Shown piece after piece: positions 1-6,845 of a stretch of DNA of 13,012 nucleotides (position 1 is the stretch's first letter; each line of letters starts with the position of its first letter). Source of the DNA: an uncultured Collinsella sp. (lineage in GTDB: Bacteria > Actinomycetota > Coriobacteriia > Coriobacteriales > Coriobacteriaceae); assembly GCA_900548565.1 (NCBI GenBank), contig URKV01000041.1:1-13012 (forward strand), in the 5' to 3' direction. The position numbers and the translations under genes are program-made. Under the pieces are notes generated by a model that worked only from the letters and a program-made list of their open reading frames with translations, was not told the DNA's origin and ran no database searches.

Positions 1-50
1 GATCTACACGCGTAAGATCGTCGGCAGCGTCAGATGTGTATAAGAGACAG
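1..50 (+). other. Illumina Nextera i5-side adapter contamination
   Basis: This is not genomic DNA. Positions 1-9 are the 3' end of the P5 oligo (GATCTACAC). Positions 10-17 (GCGTAAGA) fit an 8-base i5 index, which I recall as S517. Positions 18-31 are TCGTCGGCAGCGTC, and 32-50 are the 19-base Tn5 mosaic end AGATGTGTATAAGAGACAG. The order and orientation are exactly those of a Nextera library end, so genomic sequence begins at 51. It was probably carried into the contig by short-insert read-through. The Tn5 mosaic end here is not evidence of a natural transposon. Confidence 0.98.
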
Positions 51-54
51 TTAC

Positions 55-136
55 CCCACAGGCCCCTTGCCTGCGGGCTTCTCATGTGACGTGGGCCCCC
101 TGCCCCCGCCACGCTTCAGAGCGTGATTGTTCACGC
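55..136 (-). other. Hairpin-rich G-rich stretch downstream of rpsO; possible leader of the next, missing gene
   Basis: No gene was found between the left adapter and the rpsO terminator. The stretch contains several inverted repeats. Positions 110-115 pair with 120-125, and 121-126 pair with 131-136. These two stems share 121-125 and so cannot form together. Positions 90-94 can also pair with 109-113, competing with the first stem. Positions 55-63 pair with 69-77 across a 5-base loop. One pair in that last stem is a G-U wobble on the minus strand but an A-C mismatch on the plus strand, which favours a minus-strand RNA. The minus strand also carries several runs of 4-5 G. It lies beyond the rpsO terminator, so it could be the 5' leader of the next minus-strand gene (pnp often follows rpsO), cut off by the contig end. 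I could not match it to a known RNA family. Confidence 0.3.
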
Positions 137-144
137 CCTTACAC

Positions 145-176
145 AAAAAGAGCGCCCCGCTGCGCAGGACGCTCTT
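145..176 (-). terminator. Intrinsic terminator of rpsO
   Basis: On the minus strand, AAGAGCGTCC (176-167) pairs with GGGCGCTCTT (157-148), with one internal U-G wobble. The loop is 9 nt, and the U run extends from the stem into 147-145. It starts 15 nt after the rpsO stop codon, which is the expected place for a Rho-independent terminator ending the rpsO transcript. Confidence 0.85.
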
Positions 177-191
177 AGCATGTACAAATCC

Positions 192-470
192 TTACTGGAT
201 GTTGTCGCGGATGCCCAGAGCCTTGATGAGCTCACGGTACTCGACGATGTCGCTCTTCTTGATGTAGGAGAGAAGACGACGACGACGGCCGACGAGCATG
301 AGCAGACCACGACGGGTGTGGAAGTCCTTCTGGTGGGACTTCATGTGCTCGGTCAGCTCCTTGATGCGCTCGGTCAGGATGGCGACCTGAACCTTGGGGT
401 TGCCGGTGTCGACCGGGGTGTTACCGAACTGGGCAGTCAGCTCCGCCTTGCGCTCTTTGGAAACAGTCAT
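192..470 (-). CDS. rpsO: 30S ribosomal protein S15
   Basis: S15 is a primary 16S rRNA-binding protein of the small-subunit platform. The reading frame gives 92 aa; the family is usually about 89. It has the expected N-terminal helix (VSKERK), the conserved block with the TGNPKVQVAILTERI core, the HxKSHxKDFHTRRGL segment and the basic RRRRLLSYIKK helix, ending in the usual IRDN region. The frame stays open further upstream, but those residues do not resemble S15. The ATG at 470 has a clear ribosome-binding site (AAAGGTG, 5 nt spacing). It is 138 nt downstream of recO, with a leader hairpin between them, and is followed by an intrinsic terminator. It is therefore probably expressed at least partly from its own promoter. 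S15 represses its own mRNA in several phyla, so autoregulation is plausible here but is inferred. Confidence 0.97.
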   Translation of the reverse strand: MTVSKERKAELTAQFGNTPVDTGNPKVQVAILTERIKELTEHMKSHQKDFHTRRGLLMLVGRRRRLLSYIKKSDIVEYRELIKALGIRDNIQ

Positions 471-490
471 TGTTTCACCTTTCGTTTTAC

Positions 491-506
491 GTCGCCCTCG
501 GGCGAC
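491..506 (-). promoter_or_regulatory. Leader hairpin upstream of rpsO (candidate S15 autoregulatory RNA)
   Basis: GTCGCC and GGCGAC form a perfect 6-bp stem around a CGAG tetraloop on the minus strand, ending 20 nt before the rpsO start codon. There is no U run after it, so it is not a terminator. Further upstream, around 540-590, GGTAACA-type and TGTTGGTACC-type segments can pair to form another imperfect stem. Known S15 leaders are structured RNAs directly upstream of rpsO. A match to any described class was not tested. Confidence 0.4.
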
Positions 507-608
507 TCGATTCGCCTCGGACTGGGAAGCCGCCGGTGGAGCGAGCAACCAAGGTCGAGGTACCAACAGGTCGGTATGTTACCACAAGCAACCCGCGCCT
601 GCGCATCA

Positions 609-1358
609 TCACCGACCCAACATGAATTCCATCGCAGGGAGGCGCTGATCGGTGTGCGTCGCAGCCCAAACATGCGAAAGCCCCAACAAAAATGCAGCGG
701 TATGGGGATCGATCCTCTCGGCCATGAGTGCATCGAAGGTCATGGACATGAGGGCGCGCAGCCACGCGACCTCGCCGGTCGACACCAGTTCGGCACCCGG
801 AACGCTCGACGCGCACGACCCGCACATGAGACCGCCCGCCTGGGGCGAAAAATACGACAGCATGGGATCTCCGCACAGCACACAGGCCGAAAAATCGGGT
901 CGGTAGCCAACGTGCGACAACAGCTTAAAGACATATGCCGCCACGAGTAGATCCATATGCGCCGTGTCGAGTCCGCTGCCCACCAGGGCAAGCGCTCGCT
1001 GCGTGATGGCAAAGGTAAACGGGTCCTCGGCATCCTCGAACGAGCACACGCGCGCGACCTCGGCGATTGCGCTTGCGGCGCAGGTCGTCTCGTAATCGGG
1101 CGCAGCGCCGAGCGGCGCCTCCATAAGCTCGGCCTGGGAAACCACGTCGAGCGACCGTCCATGCGCGAGCAGCATATCGACGGTACAGAACAGCTCGCAG
1201 CGCGCCGCCAACCGCCCGCCGGGCTTACGCGCACCCTTTGCCACGGCACGAACCTGCCGACCCCGCTCGTCAAGCATCGTCAGGATCAGGTCCGTCTCTT
1301 TGAGCTTCGTCTTGTCGAGGACGAGCACCTTGGTGCGATAAGTCCGGGAGCCTGCCAT
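609..1358 (-). CDS. recO: DNA repair protein RecO
   Basis: RecO acts with RecF and RecR in recombinational repair. It binds single-stranded DNA and SSB and helps load RecA. The 249-aa protein has the usual N-terminal OB-fold (roughly residues 1-80, starting YRTKVLVLDKTKLKETDLI) and an alpha-helical C-terminal domain. The latter carries a four-cysteine zinc site: C159-x2-C162 and C179-x2-C182. The length is normal for the family. The start ATG lies 15 nt after the era stop, with a purine-rich AAGGGCGAG upstream at a rather long spacing. It is the last gene of the compact mtaB-to-recO run. The era-recO pairing is widespread in bacteria and supports the assignment. The C-terminus stops at a TGA without an obvious terminator. 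Confidence 0.95.
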   Translation of the reverse strand: MAGSRTYRTKVLVLDKTKLKETDLILTMLDERGRQVRAVAKGARKPGGRLAARCELFCTVDMLLAHGRSLDVVSQAELMEAPLGAAPDYETTCAASAIAEVARVCSFEDAEDPFTFAITQRALALVGSGLDTAHMDLLVAAYVFKLLSHVGYRPDFSACVLCGDPMLSYFSPQAGGLMCGSCASSVPGAELVSTGEVAWLRALMSMTFDALMAERIDPHTAAFLLGLSHVWAATHTDQRLPAMEFMLGR

Positions 1359-1373
1359 GCGCGCCGCTCGCCC

Positions 1374-2441
1374 TTAATCCTCGGCGTTATAGCCAAAACG
1401 GCGAATCTGGGCCTCGTCGTCGCGCCAGCCGGCCTTGACCTTCACGTCCAGCTCCAAAAAGACCTGCGTGCCAAAGATACGCTCAAGATCGCGACGGGCG
1501 TCGATGCCGATATGCTTGATCATCTCGCCGCCCTTGCCGATGATGATGCCCTTCTGGCCCTCGCGCTCGACGTAAATGGTGGCGTGCACGCGCAGCACCT
1601 TCTTAGTCTGCTCGAGCGCATCGCAAATCACGCCAACGGAGTGCGGAATCTCATCACGGGTGCGGCGCAAGACCTTCTCGCGCACAAACTCGGCAACGAG
1701 GGTCTCGTCGGAAGCGTCGGTACCCATGTCCTCGGGGAACCAACGCGGACCCTCGGGCAAAAAGTGAGCGACGGTCTCGATAAAGGCATCGACGTTGAAG
1801 TTCTTGACCGACGACGTCACGATCTCGTCGTCATATTCCATGAGCTCGTGGGCGGCCTTAAGCTGCTCCATGACCTGTGCGGGGTCGGCTTCATCGGCCT
1901 TGGTGAGCACCAGAACCTTCTTGGAACGGGCATTCTTGACGCGCTCGGCAACCCAGGCGTCTCCCCTGCCGATCGGCTTGGTGGCATCAATCAAAAACGC
2001 GACGACATCGACATCGTTCAGCTCGAACAGCGCGCTCTTGTTGAGCTCGGATCCCAAACCATCCTTGGGTTTGTGAATACCCGGGGTATCGACAAAGACC
2101 AGTTGGTAACCGGGACGATTGACCACGGCGCGCATGCGGCGGCGGGTCGTCTGGGCCACCGGCGAGGTGATGGCAACCTTTTTGCCATAGCAGGCGTTGA
2201 GCAGCGTGGACTTACCGGCATTGGGGCGGCCGACCAGGGCCACGAAGCCGCTGCGGAAACCGGGCTCAACGTCGCCAAAGCCCGCGAGGCTATCGTCCTC
2301 GTCGCACAGGGCGTCGAGCTCCTCGTCGCTCATGCCCTCAAACGGGTCGAACTCCTCGACATCCTCGAGCTCCTCGGTATCCACCGCGTCCAGGGACTCG
2401 TCGTCCAAAATCTCATCGGTAGGCTGCATATTGTCGGACAT
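1374..2441 (-). CDS. era: GTPase Era, with long acidic N-terminal extension
   Basis: Era is an essential GTPase that binds the 3' end of 16S rRNA and takes part in 30S maturation. The 355-aa product has a complete G domain: P-loop GRPNAGKST (71-79), switch region with TTRRR (98-102), DTPG (118-121), a TKAD form of the G4 motif (180-183) and a G5-like SS at 210-211. A C-terminal KH RNA-binding domain follows, with GIIIGKGGEMIK (298-309). Typical Era is about 300 aa. The extra residues 1-60 include 26 Asp/Glu and no Lys or Arg. The ATG at 2441 has a good AGAAAGG site upstream, so the extension is probably translated; an internal ATG at residue 37 is an alternative start. It starts 12 nt after dgkA, whose TAG lies just upstream of this ribosome-binding site. 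YbeY, encoded two genes upstream, works in the same rRNA-maturation process. Confidence 0.97.
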   Translation of the reverse strand: MSDNMQPTDEILDDESLDAVDTEELEDVEEFDPFEGMSDEELDALCDEDDSLAGFGDVEPGFRSGFVALVGRPNAGKSTLLNACYGKKVAITSPVAQTTRRRMRAVVNRPGYQLVFVDTPGIHKPKDGLGSELNKSALFELNDVDVVAFLIDATKPIGRGDAWVAERVKNARSKKVLVLTKADEADPAQVMEQLKAAHELMEYDDEIVTSSVKNFNVDAFIETVAHFLPEGPRWFPEDMGTDASDETLVAEFVREKVLRRTRDEIPHSVGVICDALEQTKKVLRVHATIYVEREGQKGIIIGKGGEMIKHIGIDARRDLERIFGTQVFLELDVKVKAGWRDDEAQIRRFGYNAED

Positions 2442-2453
2442 GGGAATCCCTTT

Positions 2454-2831
2454 CTAAATAAAGCCGAGCGCGTGGGCAAATACCAGCAAGCCCACAATCG
2501 CGGCGGTGATGGAAAGAACGTATACAGAGGCGGCGGCAATGTCCTTCGCACGCTTGGCCAGCGGATGGAGCTCCTGGGTCGCCAGGTCGACGATGGCCTC
2601 CATGGCGGTGTTACACAGCTCGCCATGAATCACCAAGCCACAGCAGATGATAATCGTGGCCCACTCGGCAATGTCGAGCCCCACGATGCAGCCGGCAATG
2701 ACGGTACACACGCCCGCAACGAGCATGACCTTAATGTTGCGCTCGGTCTTTACTGCGGTGACGAAGCCCTCCATGGCGTAGGAAAACGACTTTAAGAAGG
2801 ACGGATGGTCCTTGTTAGATCCGGGAATCAT
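2454..2831 (-). CDS. dgkA: Undecaprenol/diacylglycerol kinase, DgkA family
   Basis: This is a small integral-membrane lipid kinase. In Gram-positive bacteria, DgkA-family proteins mostly phosphorylate undecaprenol, recycling the cell-wall lipid carrier. The 125-aa sequence has the ERNIKV segment (30-35), the signature E71LCNTAMEAIVDL and HPLAKRAKDIAAASV (89-103). The last two blocks hold the conserved catalytic Glu/Asn and Lys/Asp positions. Hydrophobic segments lie near 35-52, 56-69 and 102-121, giving the usual three membrane helices. The ATG is 9 nt after ybeY. The ybeY stop codon is embedded in the ribosome-binding site TAGGAG, which suggests translational coupling. The position between ybeY and era is conserved in Firmicutes. 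The choice between undecaprenol and diacylglycerol as substrate is inferred from the subfamily, not seen in the sequence. Confidence 0.93.
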   Translation of the reverse strand: MIPGSNKDHPSFLKSFSYAMEGFVTAVKTERNIKVMLVAGVCTVIAGCIVGLDIAEWATIIICCGLVIHGELCNTAMEAIVDLATQELHPLAKRAKDIAAASVYVLSITAAIVGLLVFAHALGFI

Positions 2832-2840
2832 AGACGGCTC

Positions 2841-3350
2841 CTAGTCGTGGGCGTGGTTGGTGATGGGGCCGACATGGACTAGCTTGGGGTCCTCGCCGCG
2901 CTCGAGCGCCAGATCGCGCAGGATGGCGTCCTCGCGGGCCTCCATGACCTCGGCCTCGTCGTCCTCGATATGGTCATAGCCCAGCAGGTGCAGCATGCCG
3001 TGAACGAGCATCAGACGGCACTCGTCAGCGGGGCTATTGCCAAAACCGGGGGCCTGACGGGCAATGACCTCCGGGGCCAAGATGATATCGCCGAGCTCGA
3101 GCGTCTCATCGGCGGGAATGTCACCGTCAAAGGCCGAGTCGCATTCAAACGAGAGCACATCGGTAGTGCGGTCGATGCCGCGCCACTCGTGGTTGAGCTC
3201 GTGCATCTCGTCCTCGTCGACATACGAAAGGGAAATCTCGACTTCACGCTCAACGCTCTCGGCGGCAAGCACAACCTCGCAGATGTGCTCCACCTCCTGC
3301 GCGTCGAGCAGCGTATCGAGCTCGGCATCGTTGCTGATCAATACACTCAA
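2841..3350 (-). CDS. ybeY: Endoribonuclease / rRNA maturation factor YbeY
   Basis: YbeY is a zinc-dependent endoribonuclease-like protein needed for 16S rRNA 3'-end maturation and 70S quality control. The 169-aa protein has the diagnostic H117-x3-H121-x5-H127 metal site in HGMLHLLGYDH. It also has the upstream conserved block around N53HEWRGIDRTTDVLSF and the LGDIILAPEV strand. The start is a TTG at 3350. It is preceded by AAAGGAG at 5-nt spacing and overlaps the phoH stop by 4 nt (TTGA), so TTG is well supported although rare. It sits between phoH and dgkA-era, the classical arrangement, and functions alongside Era. The C-terminal tail after about residue 150 is variable in the family. Confidence 0.96.
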   Translation of the reverse strand: MSVLISNDAELDTLLDAQEVEHICEVVLAAESVEREVEISLSYVDEDEMHELNHEWRGIDRTTDVLSFECDSAFDGDIPADETLELGDIILAPEVIARQAPGFGNSPADECRLMLVHGMLHLLGYDHIEDDEAEVMEAREDAILRDLALERGEDPKLVHVGPITNHAHD

Positions 3351-4333
3351 CGGGACTCCTTTCGGTCACGTGCGCGTTTCTCGCGCACATCATCATAAGT
3401 ATCGTATGCCTCGACGATACGTCCCACCAAGGCATGGCGCACCACGTCGGCACGCTCGAGGTGCGAAAATGCGACATCGTCGACACGGCCTAAAATCTGC
3501 TCAACGTCAGCAAGACCGCCGCGACGACCAACCAGGTCGCGCTGACTCAGGTCGCCGGTAATCACGAACTTGGAGTTGAAGCCCAGGCGCGTCAGGAACA
3601 TCTTCATCTGCTCGGGCGTGGTATTTTGCGCCTCGTCGAGCACCACGAAGGCATCACTCAGCGTGCGGCCGCGCATGTAGGCAAGCGGGGCGATCTCGAT
3701 CACGCCGCGCTCCATAAGCTCATCGGTGCGCTCGCGATCCATCATGTCAAAAAGGGCGTCGTAAAGCGGACGCATGTAGGGATCGATCTTTTCCTCGAGG
3801 GTGCCGGGCAAAAAGCCCAGATTCTCCCCCGCCTCGACAACCGGACGCGTCAAGATCAGACGGCCCACCTCGTGACGCTTGAGCGCGGCAACGGCGAGCG
3901 CCATGGCCAGATAGGTCTTACCGGTACCGGCAGGACCCAAGCCAAACGTGATGGTATGCGAGCGGATGGCATCCACATAGCGCTTTTGCCCGAGCGTCTT
4001 GGGGCGAATGACGCGGCCGCGATACGAAAGCAGCACGTCATCGCGAAGCGACGTAGCCTCGTGCTCACCGTCGCGCAAGACGGCCAGGCAGCGAGAGACA
4101 TCGTCGGCAGACAGCGTGCGCCCGGCGGCCGCCTCGCGAAAAGCGTGCTCGAAAAAGCGCGCCACGAGTTCGACCTCGTCCGGGTCGCCGCTCACGGAGA
4201 TGCTATCGCCACGGGCGACCACATGGGCGCGAACCAAGCTCTCGAGCGCACGAAGGACGCCGTCGCCGGCGCCCAAAACGCGCGAGGGATCAATCCCCTC
4301 GGGAACGGTAAGTCTAATCTTCGAGGCTTCCAT
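3347..4333 (-). CDS. phoH: PhoH-family ATPase (PhoH-like protein)
   Basis: This is a cytoplasmic P-loop ATPase of the PhoH/YbeZ family, 328 aa from the chosen start, which is normal. Walker A is GPAGTGKT (133-140), Walker B is VVLDEAQN (230-237), and ITGDLSQRDL (258-267) is a conserved motif following them. The N-terminal 100 residues are the small domain that precedes the ATPase core in this family. PhoH is commonly encoded next to YbeY and is suspected to act with it in RNA metabolism; its exact function is unsettled. The ATG at 4333 overlaps the mtaB 3' end by 20 nt and has GGGAGG only 3 nt upstream. The frame is open for another 35 codons upstream, but that part lies inside mtaB and has no family resemblance. 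The 3' end overlaps ybeY by 4 nt, suggesting coupled translation. Confidence 0.95.
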   Translation of the reverse strand: MEASKIRLTVPEGIDPSRVLGAGDGVLRALESLVRAHVVARGDSISVSGDPDEVELVARFFEHAFREAAAGRTLSADDVSRCLAVLRDGEHEATSLRDDVLLSYRGRVIRPKTLGQKRYVDAIRSHTITFGLGPAGTGKTYLAMALAVAALKRHEVGRLILTRPVVEAGENLGFLPGTLEEKIDPYMRPLYDALFDMMDRERTDELMERGVIEIAPLAYMRGRTLSDAFVVLDEAQNTTPEQMKMFLTRLGFNSKFVITGDLSQRDLVGRRGGLADVEQILGRVDDVAFSHLERADVVRHALVGRIVEAYDTYDDVREKRARDRKESR

Positions 4334-5606
4334 GAACCTCCCTGCGTGCATGGACCAAGCCGGAATCATCGACTCCGATGATAGCAACATCGAGCAGGCA
4401 CGGGGCTGTAAGTCCACAGGTATCGTCAAGACGGGCATGATGGAACGAGCCGAGCGTCAGGTTGTCGCCATACTCGAGCACGGCACGCTCGACCGTGCCC
4501 ACGCGACGGCGAGCGTCGGCAATAGCGAGCTCCTGTGCGGCGGCCCGCATACGGCGGCTGCGCTCGGCCATAACCTCGGGCGGAACCTGGTCGGGCATGT
4601 CGGCAGCAAGGGTACCGGGACGCTTGCTGTAGCGGAACACGTGCATACGCGAGAAACCCACACGGCGGCACAGCGCCAGCGACTCCTCGAACTCCTCGTC
4701 CGTCTCGCCAGGGAAGCCGACAATAACGTCGCAAGAAAGTGACGCCTGCGTCAGATTGGCGCGAATCATACGCACCGTGTCCTCAAAGGCCTCCGCACTA
4801 TAGGGACGGCCCATGCGATGCAGGGTCGCCGTGCAGCCGGACTGCACGGGCAGGTGCAAAAACGGGGCGATACGCTGCGGATAGCGCGCCATAACCTTAA
4901 GCAGGCGCTCAGAGATATCCATGGGCTCAACCGAGGAAATGCGCACATGCGGGATAGACGTGCACTCCATGATGGCCTCGAGCAGCTCATCGATTTCGAC
5001 ATGCTCGTCGGTCGCGCTCTTGCCATCGTAGGTGCCCAGGTTCACACCGGTCAGCACCACCTCGGGCACGCCGGCCTCCTGGGCCTCGCGAACTTGCTCG
5101 AGCACGGACTCAACGGGCACGGAGCGCTCGGGGCCGCGTGCCTTCCACACAATGCAATAGGTGCAGCGATGGTTGCAGCCATCCTGAATCTTCACGCCCA
5201 GGCGAGAGCGACCGAGCGCATCGACCACCTCGCCATCGCTGCAGGCGGGAACGCTATCGGACTCAACGCCCAACACCTCGCAGACACGTTCGGCGACATC
5301 GATCTTGGACGGCTCGGCGATCACGCGATCCGAAAGCTCCAGCAGCTCCTCGGGATGTAAATTGACCACGCAACCGGTCACAAGCACATAGGGCTCGTTA
5401 GGATGGGCCAGCGCATGACGGACGGCCTTACGGGTCTTGGCCTCGGCCTCGCCCGTAACGGCACAGGTGTTAATGACGATCAGATCGGCATCCTGGGGAT
5501 CCACAATAGCAAAGCCCAGACGCATAAGATCGGCAGTGATACGGTCAGACTCAACCCGGTTAACGCGGCAGCCGAGGTTGACGACGGAAATATGGGGTGC
5601 GAGCAC
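4314..5606 (-). CDS. mtaB: tRNA (N6-threonylcarbamoyl-A37) methylthiotransferase MtaB
   Basis: MtaB is a radical-SAM enzyme that adds a methylthio group to t6A37 of ANN-decoding tRNAs, giving ms2t6A. The 430-aa protein has the N-terminal methylthiotransferase domain with three cluster-binding cysteines: C13 (LGCRVN), C48 (NTCAVT) and C79 (TGCV). The radical-SAM domain carries C144-x3-C148-x2-C151 in the GCNHRCTYC motif, so both iron-sulfur clusters should form. The motif SGCTATLHRMGRPY (257-270) and VGFPGETDEEF (296-306) are typical of the family. The last 60 residues form a TRAM-like tail. The start is GTG at 5606 with AAGGAG 6 nt upstream; the dnaJ stop lies 9 nt before it. MiaB and RimO are the main alternatives. 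LGCRVN and the dnaJ-mtaB-phoH context favour MtaB. Confidence 0.92.
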   Translation of the reverse strand: MLAPHISVVNLGCRVNRVESDRITADLMRLGFAIVDPQDADLIVINTCAVTGEAEAKTRKAVRHALAHPNEPYVLVTGCVVNLHPEELLELSDRVIAEPSKIDVAERVCEVLGVESDSVPACSDGEVVDALGRSRLGVKIQDGCNHRCTYCIVWKARGPERSVPVESVLEQVREAQEAGVPEVVLTGVNLGTYDGKSATDEHVEIDELLEAIMECTSIPHVRISSVEPMDISERLLKVMARYPQRIAPFLHLPVQSGCTATLHRMGRPYSAEAFEDTVRMIRANLTQASLSCDVIVGFPGETDEEFEESLALCRRVGFSRMHVFRYSKRPGTLAADMPDQVPPEVMAERSRRMRAAAQELAIADARRRVGTVERAVLEYGDNLTLGSFHHARLDDTCGLTAPCLLDVAIIGVDDSGLVHARREVHGSLED

Positions 5607-5615
5607 GCGGGCTCC

Positions 5616-6764
5616 TTAATCGAGGATATCGTCGAGGGCACTCTTGATACGGTCGGTCACCGACTTCTTACCAGAAGCGACGTCATCGCCCATCTCATCG
5701 GCAAAAGCACGGAGCAGTTCGCGTTGCTTATTGGAAAGATTGGTGGGAACGACCACGCGCAGTTGCACGATCAGGCGGCCACGCGAACCGCCACCGCCAA
5801 TGCGCGGCATGCCGTAATTATTGACGCTCACGGTGTCGCCGTACTGGGCGCCGGCGGGAACCGTCACCTTAACGACCTCGTCGGGCATAATGCCCTCGAC
5901 CTCGATCTCGCAGCCGAGCGCAGCCTGCGCAATCGAGATATCGCTCACCAGGTACAGGTCGTCACCGTTGCGCTTAAAGCGCTCATGGTCGGCAACGCGC
6001 ACGTTGACAATCAGGTCGCCCGAGGGCTCGCCGCGAAGGCCGGCCTCGCCAAAGCCGCTCACGCGCAGCTGGCGACCGGTCGAAACGCCGGCGGGAATAT
6101 CGATGTCGATCTTTTCGTGCGAAGGCGTGCGGCCCTGACCGTCGCAGGTCTCGCAGGGATGGTCGATAACCGTACCCTCGCCATGGCAGTCGGGGCAAGG
6201 CGAGGAAGACTGAACCTGGCCCAGGAACGAACGCTGAACCGTCGTGACATAGCCCGTACCGTGGCAGCGGCCGCACTGCTTTTCCTGTGCGCCCTCTGCC
6301 CTACCGGTGCCATTACAGTCCTCGCAAGGAGCAAGGCGGTCATAGCTGATCGTCTTTTTGCAGCCGAGCGCCGCCTCCTCAAGGGTCACCGAAAGCGAGA
6401 TGGCCATGTCACGTCCGCGACGACGCTCACGACGGCTGCGGGCGCCACCGCCGGCACCGCCGCCAAAGAACGACGAGAACAAGTCGTCCATGCCCATGCC
6501 ACCAAAGATATCGTTGATATCGACGTAACCCGAACCACCAGGGCCGTCAGCAGTGCCGTAACGGTCGTAGTTAGCACGCTTCTGCTCATCGGAAAGAACG
6601 GAATAGGCCTCGTTGAGCTCCTTGAACTTGGCCTCGGCCTCGGGGTCGTCCGAAACATCCGGATGTACGGTACGGGCCTTCTTTAGAAACGCACGCTTAA
6701 TCGTCCGCGCGTCGGCATCCTTGTCGACGCCAAGCACCTCGTAGTAATCCCTATTTTCCGACAC
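5616..6764 (-). CDS. dnaJ: Chaperone protein DnaJ (type I, complete)
   Basis: DnaJ stimulates the ATPase of DnaK and delivers unfolded substrates to it. The 382-aa protein is a full type I J-protein. It has a J domain (1-70) with HPD at 34-36, a short Gly/Phe linker with GGMGMDDLFSSFFGGG (88-103), and a zinc-finger domain with four repeats: CEDCNGTG 147, CGRCHGTG 164, CPDCHGEG 190 and CETCDGQG 204. Two C-terminal substrate-binding beta domains follow (about 215-345), then a helical tail. The GTG at 6764 is chosen because GGAAGGA lies 7 nt upstream and the protein then begins SENRDYYEVLGV, as in the family. Codons further upstream show no similarity. No CIRCE or HAIR heat-shock operator was seen in the 81-nt gap before it. 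The gene is followed 9 nt later by mtaB. Confidence 0.96.
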   Translation of the reverse strand: MSENRDYYEVLGVDKDADARTIKRAFLKKARTVHPDVSDDPEAEAKFKELNEAYSVLSDEQKRANYDRYGTADGPGGSGYVDINDIFGGMGMDDLFSSFFGGGAGGGARSRRERRRGRDMAISLSVTLEEAALGCKKTISYDRLAPCEDCNGTGRAEGAQEKQCGRCHGTGYVTTVQRSFLGQVQSSSPCPDCHGEGTVIDHPCETCDGQGRTPSHEKIDIDIPAGVSTGRQLRVSGFGEAGLRGEPSGDLIVNVRVADHERFKRNGDDLYLVSDISIAQAALGCEIEVEGIMPDEVVKVTVPAGAQYGDTVSVNNYGMPRIGGGGSRGRLIVQLRVVVPTNLSNKQRELLRAFADEMGDDVASGKKSVTDRIKSALDDILD

Positions 6765-6785
6765 GACCGAATCCTTCCGACTTTC

Positions 6786-6814
6786 ATTATTGTCACAGTG
6801 CGTCCTATACCCAA
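6786..6814 (-). promoter_or_regulatory. Possible sigma-70-type promoter for dnaJ
   Basis: In the gap between the two J-protein genes, the minus strand has TTGGGT (6814-6809), a 17-nt spacer and AATAAT (6791-6786). Transcription would begin about 15-20 nt before the GTG start codon and leave room for the ribosome-binding site. The -10 box matches the consensus at 5 of 6 bases, but the -35 at only 3 of 6. It is the best candidate in this gap, and weak. Confidence 0.25.
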
Positions 6815-6845
6815 GCTGGGCCGACCGCAAACAGAGGGTTTGATG

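Noticed and set aside
32..50. Tn5 mosaic end as evidence of a transposon or IS50 end
   Set aside because: It is joined to P5, index and read-1 adapter sequence, so it comes from tagmentation library preparation.
51..124. End of a plus-strand gene (frame ending at TGA 122-124)
   Set aside because: Only about 24 codons are visible, the translation is Pro/Gly-rich without family resemblance, and the region is dominated by inverted repeats.
471..566. N-terminal extension of S15 (32 extra codons before the ATG at 470)
   Set aside because: The residues do not match S15, they cover the leader hairpin, and a clear ribosome-binding site serves the ATG at 470.
957..2795. A 612-codon open frame on the plus strand opposite recO, era and dgkA
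   Set aside because: It is the antisense shadow of three well-identified genes. GC-rich codon bias keeps the opposite frame open, and the translation resembles no protein family.
4334..4438. 35-codon upstream extension of PhoH
   Set aside because: It lies within the mtaB coding region, is unlike PhoH family N-termini, and GGGAGG precedes the ATG at 4333.
6765..6845. CIRCE or HAIR heat-shock operator before dnaJ
   Set aside because: No TTAGCACTC-N9-GAGTGCTAA or CTTGAGT-N7-ACTCAAG type repeat is present. Only a 4-bp CCCA/TGGG mini-hairpin was seen.
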